Source of the DNA: Oxyruncus cristatus
Taxonomy: Eukaryota > Chordata > Aves > Passeriformes > Cotingidae
Length of the DNA: 64,000 nucleotides
Reading direction: 5' to 3'
Assembly (NCBI GenBank): GCA_013399855.1
Contig: VXAY01001313.1
Span: forward strand, 1,411,084 to 1,475,083
Below the pieces are notes generated by a model that was given only the letters and a program-made list of their open reading frames with translations, did no database searches and had not been told where the DNA came from. Position numbers and translations under genes: made by a program. Shown here in pieces: positions 12,601 to 25,800 of the stretch (position 1 is its first letter; every line of letters begins with the position of its first letter).

Positions 12601-15600
12601 TTTTTTTTTTTAAATAATTTAATAATACCAAATTTCACTGAGCACTGTTTGTGGATGCTGAAATGTCCTACCCTATATATCTCACCAGCAGATGAACTAC
12701 TCCCTGTACTAGCCTATGCAGTAATGTTCACACTCCTGTGTGCCCTATATACACAATATCCAGGGCCATCGCACAGAATATCGGCTTCAACAGACAGATT
12801 GGGACAGGCCTCAGGGCAGATTTTTACAGAGCTGACTGGTAGGACAGTTCACACATGGGCAGGGAAGCAGCAGCCCAGATTGCCTCTCACGAAGGAGGGC
12901 TCTCATGGCTCCACGGAGCACTCCGTGGCTCACGTGAGCCACTGCACAAAAGCACATCATTTCATGCGGGATCTGGTCTTGTAAGTGTGGTTTGGGATTT
13001 CTCAGAGCAGGATCTGAAGGTGAAGTAAGAACTTTCATGGGGCTCGTAGATCCTGACAATGCTTAGGCTCCAGCTGCTTAGCCTGTAGGGCTTTTCTAGG
13101 CATACTTTGAAGACAAACTGTCTGTAAACAAGGGAGTTTTGCTAAGAGAACCCTGATTAGTAGCACAATTGAAAGTAGTCCAGAGTTAGATGCAGATGAA
13201 CAGATTATGGTTCATTTGCGTGTTAGGCTGTCACCTAGGAAGCCATTAGACACAAGGCATCTTCTCCCTGTGAATCTAATATTTATATTATTTAAAAGAA
13301 GTGGGGTTTTGCCAGCAAGGATGACAAAGCAGTGGAAAATTAGGGATGAGGTTTTCCTGGAGGTAAACCTGTGCATGATCTCTGCCTGGGACACCAGCAG
13401 GAGATTCTAGGAAAACACACCTCCCTCACCCTTCATTCCCAGGGAGCCACAAATCACGAGACCATCAAATGATATTTCCCTCAACCATTTATAAAAATTT
13501 AAAATATTCAGAAGAGCAACAGAAAAAACCCCAGATATGCAACAAAGTGAACAGGACAGCCATTTTGCTGCTGTAAGTACTACCTCATTACTGACCTTTA
13601 GAAGAGGTGGCGAGGAAAGGCAGAAAAGTGAAAAATAATAACTCCTCTTTCACACAGCAGAAAGCTGTCATAAGTTATGCGACCTAGGAATTTTTATCCA
13701 CTCCCCCCATCTTCCAGAAAGACATAATTAATTTACAGTCATTTTAACCTGAAAATGACACTTGTGCAGTTGGAGGACTGACAATCAACCTACCCTGCTA
13801 CCAGCGGGGTGTAAAAGCCTGTGAGTGTTGCAGCATTCATGCGGATGCATTGAAAAATGTAATTAATGGGACCTCCTACCTTGTTAAGTGCAGTGGCACC
13901 AGCTATAACTACACACAGGCATGAGGGATATAGACATTTCCTTAGCAGAGAGAATCAAAAGTGAATAACATAAATTAAACAGTCCTTTAAAATACTACCT
14001 TAAGAAATAGTTAACATAATACTTGTATCTCTCTGTGTTTTAAATCATAAGATGTGTATCTTGTAAATCACTGTATTTTATCACTGTAAATTACAAAGGT
14101 TAATGATAGATCTGTGAGGGGAAAAAAAGAATAGAATGTGTATAGTCGTATAATAATTCAAGGAACCACGGGTGAAAAGGTCTCCTTTGCTGAAAAATTG
14201 TTCGAATAAAATGAGCCCACTTTAACAAGATTGTGGATGCGAGGCAGCATTCTCAATACCAGAATACCCAGAAACAGCCTCAAGCTTACAAATCTCTCCA
14301 ACTATCAGATATGCACTCAGGGCCCGATGGACAACACTGCATTACAAGCTGGAACACTGAATTACAAGCCAGTCTGAAGACTGGGAGAGCCTTACAAAGG
14401 TTTAGGCTCCCGCTTTATTGAGTCAGACATTTTCTGTGACCCCCCTGGGTTAGTAAAGTAGCGTTAAAGTGTTTGAGTTGGCAAATACCCTTAATATTTT
14501 TGTTAATGGAGGGCATATTCACCACAAAGTTTGTCTTCAACCAAAAACTTTAGTTATGTCAGGCTAGATGACCCTACAGCTATTCTCTTGATATCATTAC
14601 CAGAAAATCTATGAACCAATCTCACTTACTGCATTGGGTCCTCACAGTTATACATTCCATACTCTCACCCCACTCCTTTTTATTCCCTGTAAAGCCTGGC
14701 CTTACATCCAGCACACCAGAATGGCGAATATCAGCCACTCCAAGAGAATGGTTTCATGTCAGGTTTTGCTCAATAGGAAATAAAATCATAGTGACGTTTA
14801 GCTCATCAAATAAAGATCCTCTACATTTTATTCAGACTGAAATGTTTCCTTTATGTACTGGGGAAGGAAGACCTTCCCACTTTGCAGAAGTACATATGCA
14901 ACCAGCCCTCTTTATGCCAGTTCTGCCAAAGCAAGACCTTCCCCTTCACACCCTTTCCCACACTTGGGAATGGTAGTCAGCAGTACCACACCCCCCTCCC
15001 TGTACTGTGTTGTTTTGCCAAGCTGCTAAAGGGACAACGTTCTTATTAAAAATGTATCTGGTGCAGGGTCGTGGTCTCCACTTCAGAGGAATAGCCTCTG
15101 TATAAGAAAGGGGAAGGAGTGGAAGGCAGGGGAGACACCCATCCTGCTCTGAGTTGAAGAATATGCACAGGATATGCTTTTTAAAATAAAAAAATAAATC
15201 TAGAGAAGCAGGCTCAAAGATGATAAATTTCATGCCACTGGTTTAAAGTGGTGGAGAAATAGAATAAGTGCCAATCGATGCACTACTTCCAAGCCCAGGT
15301 ACTTAAAAGTTCTCTGGTTATAAAACGTCAGGTTAGTCAGGAGCTCATTATATTTCTTCAGTAGCATAGCAAATATGAGCCTGCCTTCTGGAGGTGGGAG
15401 TCTTCCTCTTTTGTGGGAGCAGCGGATGCCCTCGGGGCACTTAGTCATATGATACTGCACCAGAGAGCTAAAAATAGGGAATTGTGTCAAACTAGATTTA
15501 AAAGGGATCACTTTCCCTCGGTGCAGACAGCCTGATTTTAGATTTACATCCGATCTGTGCTCCAGCTGCATGAAAGTGCTCCCTCCCAAACACGTTCAGA

Positions 15601-15651
15601 TGCCATAAAAAAGTCCAGTGATACAACTGTCCCACTGCCACTCACTAGGAT

Positions 15652-15740
15652 AAAAAAAACAAACAACCAAACAAACAAAAACCCCACCAAAACAAACAAA
15701 AAACCCAAAACAAAGCAAGACCCAAAATACAAAACCCAAA
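15652..15740. repeat. A/C-rich low-complexity tract
   Basis: Runs of A broken by CAAA and CCAA words. The open frames across it (Lys/Asn/Thr or Phe/Val/Leu rich) are artefacts of composition. Confidence 0.85.
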
Positions 15741-18644
15741 GGGAGAACGAGGGGAGACCTGCAAGAATATGCAGCGTTTGTGAGGAGCACCAGTTTCTAA
15801 TCCTTAAGTACACATAAACTTGGACTCTTAAAAAGTGATATCAATTTTATCAGGTCAAAACCAGAACACATTTGCTTTGGTCTTGGTGGTTTTTATCAGC
15901 TCCCCTTTATCTAATCAATTTTCTTTCAATCATAGCTGAACTTACCTTCTATTTTAAGTCTTTCCTTAAAGGATCTACAAATTTTTCTGGTATGCCTCTG
16001 TTTATCTCTCCACCCCAAGTGTAGGAGACATGACAGCATGGTATAAAAGTTTTATTGGGCCTGTATTTTGGATGACCAAATTACTCATGAGCAGTGAACT
16101 CATGAATAAGTTATGAAAGTCATTACTACAAGTGCCAATAAAACCTTTTTTATATGGGATTGCTGTATATTCCACATATGCAACTTATTTTACAGGAAGG
16201 AAAAAAACTCTGTATAAGACACTTTTTAGAGAGTCTTAAAAAATTTTATGGGGACCATTTCTTCTATCCTTGCAACTGCAAACCAGACTTTAATTAAAAT
16301 AAGCCATGCTGTACTGTGCTCAGATGTACAGAAAATTTAAAACATCTCTCAAACTTACTTTCTCAGAATTCATGACCCACCAGAACTTGAAGAAACTGTT
16401 GCCATGCTGGAAAATCATACCTTTCCCTTTCCTAAAAGTGAAAAACTTCTAGATACATTTCTGGATGGTTATGTAGTTAGAAATCTTATGTTGCTCAAAA
16501 ATCCAAATATGGGATATTCTGAACATTAATCATTACAGTTTTCTAATGGAGGGGAAAATTCCAAAAGGAAAAAAGGGTCATGTTACGGTTAAACTAGCTG
16601 TATCTGAAAAATATCAATGTTCTGGTTATACTTAAAAAAATCAAATTCCAAGAAGATGAGACAGGAGAGTGTCAAGGATACACTTTCTCCATTATCATTT
16701 ACCCCACAACTATGGGACAAGAGGTGGAAGAAAGAAGAATGGGTCTGTACACACACTTTTGTTTTTAAAGATTTACAAAACAGTCTACTTTTAGTTAACC
16801 AAGTGTGATAGGAAAGATGTTTCTTGATACGTGAAGCTGTTCAGCATTCTTCTGAGTTAAATGCTTGCAGGTGATTTTTTTTTCCTCACTGAAATATCAG
16901 ACAAAGGCTCAAATCCCCAGGAGCTGGTAATTGGCGTTGTTTTCAGGGAGCTGTGGGCACACAGGGTGCAATTAAATATAAGTATAGGCAAACAGGTTTC
17001 TCTGTCTGAATGGGTTACTGACATTTCTTCAGTAAGGAATAAACATAGGAACCTTACCAGCACCCAAAATAGACTAGTTTGAAGTAAAATTTGAGCTCTG
17101 GAAGTGCTTTCTTTCCCATGCCATCAGAGACTCTCTCCATAGCTCTCCATCTGCCCTTTCAGCATTTTGCATTTGAATCCAACCCACAGAGTCTATTGCT
17201 GGCTGCCAACTTCTCCACCAGTTTGATCCATACACAGCTACTTACACTCATGTAAAATTAGTCAAAGACCTTTTAAACTTGGTAACATTATTAATTCAGA
17301 CTCTGCCAGGTCAGTGACTGCGGAGTGCTCGTCAGCAGTTAATTTGTCTATGATTTTCTTTCTAGCAAGAGTAGCAACAAGTCAATGACAGGGCTTCTGC
17401 TGGTGCTGGATCTGCAGTGGGGACCATATTTTGCCATACTTGGTAGATAAATAAAGATATTTCCTGATGACTTTTTCTCAATTATCAATTGCAATACTGT
17501 AATACCCTTTGCTTGCCTATTTTGGTTTCTGAAGTGATTTGCCACTGCTGCAAAAATACCTACAAATCAAAGAGCACGAATGTAGACATCAGCACTCCTC
17601 AGGAACTGCTAATTCTCTGTCCCCAGTGCAATTCCTTCTCAAGAAGTTTACAGGCAGAATTCACAGAATTCACTTAAGCTATCAGTACTTGTGTTTTGTC
17701 TTACTACCTTTCAAACTCTGAGATGTTAACTGGGCTCTTGTGCTCTTGCCCAGGGATTTTCAAGGTATGCAGACATTGGGGTAAAGAAAAGCAATGCCAA
17801 ACGTGTGCTGTGCTCCTACTGTTCTCCTGACTGCTGCATGGAGCAAAACCTCCATCTTCCTGCCAGAGATCCCAGGGTCCTGCTGTGGAACAGGCTCCTC
17901 ATAAAGCAAGAAAGGGCAAGATGTGACAGGTAATAAAAGAAGAGCTCGACGTGTTCAACAGCTAAATAAATAAAAGCCGTGGTAAAGCACTCCCTCTGCC
18001 CAGGCTGTCAGTTGGACAGCCTGCCCAGCCAGGCAAGGCAATTAAGCCCTAGAAAAACTGGGCTGCTGACTAAAGAGCCAGTGGTGACATCCTCCCTCAG
18101 TACAGAGTGGGAAATGTTCAGTTCACAGCATGGGACAGCAGGTACATATGAGGTTGGGACTTTTTACAGTAGGATGAGGTGGAAGAGGTTTGAAGACTTG
18201 TTTATGTTTTCAGGTATTAGGTTTAAAATAAAGTATACCAAAAAAGAAAAAAACAAACAAATCTTCTGCTATGAAGAACTAATGTGGCTGTACTCTGCGT
18301 CATCCTGTCATGGAGTGAAACCGACTGGGCAGTTTCTACACTGATGATTCTTGGCTGACCATCATTTAAATTCAATGTGTGTCCTTTATGTTAGCAATAG
18401 GAGGCAGTTTGGGATTAATATGCCAGGGCAACACAGCATTCAAGTTGTGAGCACACAGAGCAATTTAGATTATTTTCATAATGGTTATTCCCCCAAAGTC
18501 TTCTGAAAACATGATCTCTAATCCCGGGCTCGCTCTTCTAAACTGCCATCTCTTAGCCTGAGCTTTTCCTCTTCATCTCCATCACATGTCATTTGAAATG
18601 GCCTCACTCCACCCCTCAAGAAAGTCAGTTAACTGCTTCAGGGA

Positions 18645-18665
18645 TTTTTTTTTTTTTTTTTTTTT
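18645..18665. repeat. Poly-T tract (21 T)
   Basis: Uninterrupted T run. Could be the reverse of an A tail from an old retroelement, but no element is recognisable beside it. Confidence 0.9.
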
Positions 18666-19020
18666 AATTTCCAGTTGAAGTGAAATGACAGGGAACTGCA
18701 CAACAAGGGAACAGCGCAGAGAGCCAATGGTGCTGAACTGCAAAAGCTGGAAACACTTGGGAAGAGGGTTCCTGCAAGCATCTGTCACAGCAAGCTCTTA
18801 TCATCTACGATTTAGGTGCTTACATCTAAATTCCTTGGGAGACAGGAGGAAGGAAAGCAACATGAAACATATCTGAGTTACAGGGTTTTATCAAGAGTTA
18901 AAGCATGAGGTACAAAAATTGTTAGTGGGAAGGGAAGAACAGCGGGGAATTGGAGAACTGCGGAAAAGAATGTTTACACTATCTGGGAAACAAATCAAAA
19001 AAGTTTGTTCTTAAACTGCA

Positions 19021-19109
19021 CAACAGCAACAAAAATAAAAAACCCAAACCAAACAAAACCAACAGCAACAAAAAACACACACCCCAAAAATCAACACAGC
19101 AACAAACTA
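19021..19109. repeat. A/C-rich low-complexity tract
   Basis: CAACAGCAACAAAAATAAAA-type sequence with AAACC words, similar in composition to the tract at 15652-15740. Confidence 0.8.
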
Positions 19110-20330
19110 AGCTTGAAAAAAGCAGATTCTACAGAACCATAGGGTGTGGCTTAAGAATATCCAAACATTCTAAATATTAGGCATTATCTCCAAAACCCTG
19201 TTGATATATGATATGGCCTGCTCTCTAGGTTCTGAGCCCAGTCACTTCAATAATACAGAAAAAAGAAGTGCAAGCAAAGCCTCTCTCAGGGTAGGGAGGA
19301 AGGCTGGACTAGCACCCAAGCAGCAGGGCAGAGCTGAAAGCACCAGGCAGGATATAAGGCAACCCAGGGTTGCTCTAATGCCTGCAGGGAGTCAGACTGG
19401 CCTCCAGCTACCTGCAGGTCGACAAATTTGCAAGGGTAATTTAAAGATATCATATCCAGGCTTAACAGGGCTTTCTGTTTTAATAGCCTCTTCAATAATT
19501 GCAATAAAACACAGCCCATCCAGTAACTCAGCATCTTACTATGAGCTGAGTATTGAAGTCCCCAAGCATTCTTGGAGTGTGGGCTTAAACATCACACCTT
19601 TACATTCCAACTCAAAAGGTGCAGTAATTAGCCTGGCCACATTGACTTGTTCATGTTCCCAAGGTGGAATTGCTTTTATTTATATTGGGGTGTGCAGAAG
19701 CAAGAAGCTGAAAGGACAGACACCTTTCTTCTTGAGAGCTTTGTTCTGCAGCTCTATCCGTTCCTGCTGTTATTTGTGGTCCTGTTCAGGTGTGGTCCTA
19801 CCTGCAGCATGGTTTAACAATGCCCAGCCTCGCCCAGCAGCTCTGGTGCAAAGCTGAGCAGGACTCGAGACACCAAAGTGGGAAGCTCAGCACCAGCTAA
19901 TTTATCGTGGGCTGAATGTTCAAAGCTGAGCTACATTGTAGCCTGCACCCTCGGCATTCCCATTGTGTTTCTCAGTCTTAAAATGCTCTTGTCTGGTTCT
20001 CCCCTTACAATTTTACTTGCCCTGATCTGACATGTAGGCATCAGGATGGAAAATGAGTTGAAGAACACAAAGAGAATATTAAAACATTAGATATGCCATT
20101 GTTATTTATACCACAGTGACCCAAAATAACTTCTGCATATAGATGTGGCTGTAAACACTGACTGCATTTATACCAATTATTCTGCCTGACTCATTGATTT
20201 TCAAGATAATTCTTCACAGCTTTAACACTTCCCTGAACTTTTCTAAAACCCAAGGAAGTCCTGTCTATCTGCAGTGGCAGCCACTACTTTGTTTGTCAGG
20301 GCAAGCTACTGAGGGACCAGGACTTAAGTA

Positions 20331-20442
20331 ACAAAAAATAAAAAAACCAAAAAAACAAAAAAAAACCAAAACAAAACAAACAAAAAAAAACCACACAAAA
20401 AACCAACCAACCAACCAAACAAACAAACAAAAAAAAAACCCC
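20331..20442. repeat. A/C-rich tract with CCAA and CAAA tetranucleotide runs
   Basis: About 110 bp of A runs broken by CC, including four consecutive CCAA units (about 20403-20418) followed by AAAC repeats. A likely length-variable locus. The minus-strand Phe/Trp/Val-rich frame here is composition only. Confidence 0.9.
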
Positions 20443-22505
20443 AAGAGTTCTACGGAGAAAGAAGCAATATCAGTCAGGTAAACCTGACCCGGCTTGTGAT
20501 CATAGTCTGTGTGGTCAGCCCTGATCATTTGGTAGTGTTTTAGGAAACAGTCCTCCTTCAGAGATCTTGGCATTCCTTGTCAAAACATAAGCAACTCAGG
20601 GAAATGCAAATCATCCTTAAAGGAGACCAAGTATTGAAAATACCCATGATACATTCCCTATCTAGGGCAGCAGTTTTATACTACACAAAGGTTTTTCCAG
20701 CCCCTGGGGCTGAGACAGGCATGGTAAGCAGCAGCTCTGCCTGACGTTTCCTCAGACAAGCAACCAGCCTCTGCTTGCCACTGCTCCAAATCTGGGGCAG
20801 TTTATTCATTCCTCCAAACTGAATGCAAATCTCTCCCTGGAAATCCAGACCCAGCAACACTGGGTCTCGCCACCCCAAGGCAGTTTGTTTGTGACAGAGC
20901 ACATATACGTACAGGCGGTAGAAACTAATCTCGGTGAAGGCAAGGGTTTGCCTCAAGTCTAGAAAGGCCATTGCATTATTCCAGATAAGACACGTTATCT
21001 TTGATAACTTATGGAAACCAGACACAGGCCTGCTGCATCCGAAGCTGTATCCATTGATCCTTCACCCCCAGCTCGGAACTGCCAGCCATCCCCTCACGGC
21101 TGAGCTGGAGGCAGCTCTCGTGAGCTCAGCACCAGACTGGCTGGCACTCCAACCCCTGAATTTCAGCTACTGTATCTTAATCCATATGTGCTCAAGCAGC
21201 ATCCCAGACTGTGCAACAGATGGCTGGGAACAGCTGTCCATGAAACACTCTGAGAAACAAGGATGAGCACCAAAAGGAAAATAAAAATTTCCAGGGACTT
21301 CTTCCTCAGCAAAGAGCTAAGTTATGGTTTCATCTTCTAAAAAACAGATAGCAGACAAGTCCTTCCACTCTCCAACAGAAACTTCTTGAAAGGTGATCAA
21401 TGCAGTTTTATGAAGTTACTTAAGTGGTGAATAACTTGCAAAATGTGTTCAAGAGCAAAGGTGAGCAAAAAAAAAAAAAAAATTAAAATCACTTCTTTAA
21501 TTCCACTCGGAATATGGTTTCAATTCAAAATTAGTTTATAGTCCGGTATAAGGTGTGATATAAGGCTTGAAAAATGTGCCTGAAACATCACCCTGAAGAA
21601 TATTTTCACTGACTTCCTCAACAGAAATATCTTTTATCAAAGATTGTATCAACAAATCTAGACACATTTAAAAAGATTAAATTTAAACAGAACTATTGAT
21701 TTTGAATCACCTTCTCAAAAGACAAAAAGAAAGATGAAAGAAGAAGATAAAAAGCTGGAATATGCCTTTGATAGAAGTACTGTACTTTTTTATGTTTCTA
21801 TATGCCTGAGAAAAATATAAAGTTAAATCAATGTTTAACATAGGCAGACGCTAGCCAGGACAGCCTGGCTAAGTCACTTCATGCCTTTGGGAACATGCCA
21901 GAATGGTGCCTCCTGAAAACTCCAAAGGACAGAGTCCTGCACAGTAGGGAATCCATCTATGGCAGCGGCTTTGGAAAACTGAGAATAAAGTCACAAACTC
22001 CATCCGGGAGCACTTCATGTGCGCAGCAGGGATTTCAGCTGATTCCTAAACACACTGAAGCACAGCAGCAGGCAGGCCTGCAGGAGGGGCTTTCTATGGG
22101 CTGCAAGGCAGGAATTGGCAGCAATGCCCTGGCACAAACTACTGGCTCCTGGGTGCCTACAAGCGAGGTGGGCGGCTGGACAAACTCTGTGTTTCTGAAG
22201 CAGTGCTGGGTGGGTAGCTGTGGCAAGGCTGCCCAAAGGGGAGAGCCAAGGTGAGAACACTCACAAAAGCCTTCCTGCAGGTTTGATTATTTCAGCAGGG
22301 ATAAATTCAGCTGGGGTAGGGTGGCAGAAACGCTGGAAGCAGGGAGTTGCTTAGAGCAGGAGAGGAGTCTGCACAGCAGTGGTGTTCTCCCAGCCTCAGG
22401 AGTTAAGCATAGTTAGCAAAGTCCTTAGGCAGGAACAGCTGTGGGAAGAATCCCAGGCCATGAGTCCCAGGCTGATGTAGCTTGAGTAGTTGAAATCTGC
22501 TCACT

Positions 22506-22850
22506 TTATATAGAACCATAGAATTTTTAGGTTGGAAGAGAACTTGGAGGTCATGAAGTCCAACTGTTAAGCCAGCACAGACATGTTCACCACTATACCC
22601 AAGTGCCAATCCACCTGCCTTTTGAACATTTCCAGGGGTAGTGATTCCGCCACTTCACTGGGCAGCCCGTTCCAATGCTTCACATCCTTCCAGAGAAGAG
22701 ATTTTCCCTAATATCCAATCTAAATCTTCCCTGGCACAGCTTGAGGCCATTTCCTCTTGTCCTGCCACTTTTTACCTGGAAGAAGAGACTGAGCCCAGCC
22801 TCAGGTAGTTGTAGAGAGCAATAAAGTCACCACTAAGGTCTCCTCCAGGT
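22506..22850 (-). mobile_element. CR1 LINE fragment, 5'-truncated, 3' end intact
   Basis: Plus-strand hallmarks include ACCATAGAATTTTTAGGTTG, GGGCAGCCCGTTCCAATGC, TTTTCCCTAATATCCAATCT, GAGGCCATTTCCTCTTGTCC and AGGTAGTTGTAGAGAGCAAT. All are standard parts of the last 300-350 bp of avian CR1 in reverse orientation. The minus-strand 3' terminus carries the ATTCTATG-type short repeat (about 22506-22525). The element is cut off at its 5' side near 22850, typical of incomplete reverse transcription. It covers the 3' tail region only and keeps no reverse-transcriptase coding sequence. Moderate divergence suggests an old insertion. It is the only clear CR1 in the window. Confidence 0.93.
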
Positions 22851-25800
22851 AGGAGAAAAGGAGGCATAAAAGGAGCAAATGCATTTCTCTCTGTGCCACT
22901 CTGCTTTTCTTCTTCTAGTTCTTCAATTAATGAATGTGAAGCAGAGAAATCCTTGGCTCTGGTGTCACTGTGTGTTGCTATCTCACATCTTACATTTCTG
23001 GCTAGTGCTAATTTGTATACCTTCAACAGAAACTCCTACCAATGGAATCTCAATCATCTTAGAGCCAGTCAGTTCCCATCCAGTTGGCAGACTTCCCCAT
23101 CTATAAAAAAATATGCATTTAGCCAGCTAATATATATGATTTATTAAACACAGCAGTCAATACATTGAGTATTCAGCAAGTGCTCTTAACATCTGTGAAG
23201 AGATTTGCCTGATAAATAGGCAAAATGCTCTAAGTGTCCCTACCATATGCTTTTTGCTACAATTTTAAGCAACAGACTGGGATGCTTTTTTCCTAATCAA
23301 GGTTTAGATACCTCTCCAACAGCTGAGAGAATACAGAGAGCCAAGAAGGTAAAGGGTCAGGCTGTTTAGCTTCCAGCAAGCACCTTGAAAACTCTTCTAA
23401 TTTCATTTGCCTTCAAGGAGAACATTCGGAGGGAAAGAGATTGACTTTTCTGACCAGCTCATATTGCCAGCTCTGCCACCGACCCTGCTGGGAGACCTTT
23501 GGCAAGGCTTTGTTTCCCCATGTCCTTTCTTACTGTTGACCAGTTTTTCTTATTTAGAATCAAGATTTTTCAGGAGGCTTTTTCTCACTACATATTTTTG
23601 TAAGTCTTGGCACAATTCATCTTTAATCTCCAAATGATGCCAAATAACGCATCTGTGACACCGCAGTGTTGAGAGCAGAAAGGCCAGACCCAGGCAAGGG
23701 AGCATCCTCTAGGAACTCTCTCCAGCAACACCTCCACTCCTTGGGTTGGAGCAAGGTCTCAGCACGACCCCTTTCCCGTGCATTAGGAGCTCACACTTTG
23801 CAGACAGACCAAACACTCTCTTGAGTGGTGTCAGTGTTTAACTGAACAGCAGAAGAGGGGAAATGGCTGCCAGTCAAAGTCCTCCAAGGTTGCAAAGTGC
23901 CTCAGAGACACCCTCCCAGGGAGAAGTCCTTCCTTACAGTTTCTTTCTGTGGTTGGACTCGTTAATTTTCCCATTTATTACTTTGAGGGATGCACTGGTA
24001 ACCTGTGCATCTTCTGCAATTACATGAAAGTGGTTGATTTTATGCTAATAGTTCTTTTCCAGAAATTTGATACTGGTACATGGTTGACATAAAAAAAAAA
24101 AACCCAAAACAAAACTTACTGAGAGTTACATCCAAAACTGGATATGGAAAATCACAGTGGACCTAATTTGGCTTCATTTTGTGCATGATCAGATTGCCGT
24201 AATTTTGGCAGAAATTAGCCCAATGCTGGGATTACTGAAGCCTGTCACTGTGCATAAACAACCCTGGGCAAGAGCCTGAGATCAGCACTGCCTTTCTGTA
24301 CTTCACAAACCCAGTAAGACTCTTTATATACTTTGCTTCCTTGCAACAGCCACGGAAAGACATAGCCCTATTTAAGGAAAAATTAATGGTACCTTTTGTC
24401 CCTGGCACCAGTTCTGCGGTTATTTTAGGAGCAGACAGCAGTGCTGTGGGAGCAGCTCTGCTCCTAGCCAGGGTCTTTGGAAGCACATGGCAAGAGATGC
24501 CCTCAAGGGTAGGCAGACAGCTGCCCTTAAATGCAATAGGATTCCTTCTCTCCCTTCTTCAGTTCAGAGCATCACTTTCCCTGCACTCCTGTTTGACATA
24601 GCAGCAGTAAGGTCTTATGTAAATACAGTTAAGCACCTTTTTATTCTTTTTTGCTAATAGAACTTTTAGAAGAGCCATTCATTCATCCACACTAACAGTG
24701 TTACTTCAGTAATAGCTAAGGACACAAGAACTATATTTCTTTAACCACCCCCATCTCTGCTAAGAATGCTGGGGCAAGATTGCTGTGCCTTCAAACAACC
24801 CTTCCTGGAGCTGAGGGGAAAAAATAAACTAATTTCCATTACAAGTGCTTTCCATTTTTTTATATTTTTGAACTCCAAGTGCAGCCTGAATAGTCTGTGC
24901 AGTTCTTCTGAGAAAGTAGACATGTTAGTAATGCCTTTCATATCACAAAGGTGACTAAAGTAGGATGTTAACTTCTAATACAACAAGAAACATCTTATAC
25001 TGCAAAAATGACATATCGTTTGTTACAGTCCTTGCAGATGGTTCCTATATGCTCTGAAATCTTCAAAAGCCAAAAACAGCATGGCAGGGATAAAATGCTT
25101 TCTACAACTGTCATGTCCCTGTTTTCTTCAGTCTCTGAGAAAACTTCAGGAAGTCTTCACCCAGGCATTTTTTTCCCCTCACAATTTACATGACCTAGTG
25201 AGCATCTTTCATAATGTGTGGATTTAAAGTAAAGAAAGGTGTGACTAGACAAATTTCAAACCTATTTGAATTTGCATGTATTTCAGACAGAAATGCAAAA
25301 GACAACAAGCTATGGAAGTTTAATATTTGTTCCTGCAGCATTTCTCCAGGGCAAATCTTCCTCTGCCCCCAGGTCTCATTCATACTTCTATCAAATATTT
25401 TCAGTGTGAGATCAACAAGCTATGGATGAGGTGACTTATTCTGACTGCTTTCCCTCCTGCTGTATTTGAACAAAAGCAGAGATTTACAAAGGCAACCTGG
25501 AGTGCTAAATGCCCATACTTCTTCCAGCTTTCTGTAATGTTAAGGATCTAAGCCAGGCATTATGGAAAAGCATATTACCATCTGTCTTATATGCGTGTTC
25601 TAAGATGTACTTGCTTGCAGAGACTGCAGGATTGTTCGGCATTTTCTGATTCCAGCTCATCTGCTGTCTGTGACCACCCATTGTACTGAAGCGCCTCCAG
25701 TGATTTCTGCAAGGCCACTCTACTATTAACTTTTACAGGAAAACTTTTGTGCTGAATTCTTTCTTAGAAGTTCCTAACTGTACAGATTCCATATTCTACT

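Larger units (their letters stand above)
5427..22505. other. Non-coding: no gene seen
   Basis: Unique sequence with scattered low-complexity tracts listed separately. A 13-bp tandem word (AACTTGAACTTT, 7924-7948) and GC-richer patches at about 7440-7660 and 8580-8760 are present. The longest open frame of the window (19201-19857, plus, 218 codons) gives no recognisable protein. Homeodomain-type words cluster near 11340-11460 and 13830-13870 but are not strong enough to annotate. Confidence 0.65.

Noticed and set aside
19411..19424. CCTGCAGGTCGAC resembles a cloning-vector polylinker
   Set aside because: The match is only 13 bases and neither flank continues as vector sequence, so it is coincidence.
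20265..20573. Phe/Trp/Val-rich minus-strand frame that looks like a membrane protein
   Set aside because: It is the translation of the A/C tetranucleotide tract; hydrophobicity comes from T/G composition alone.
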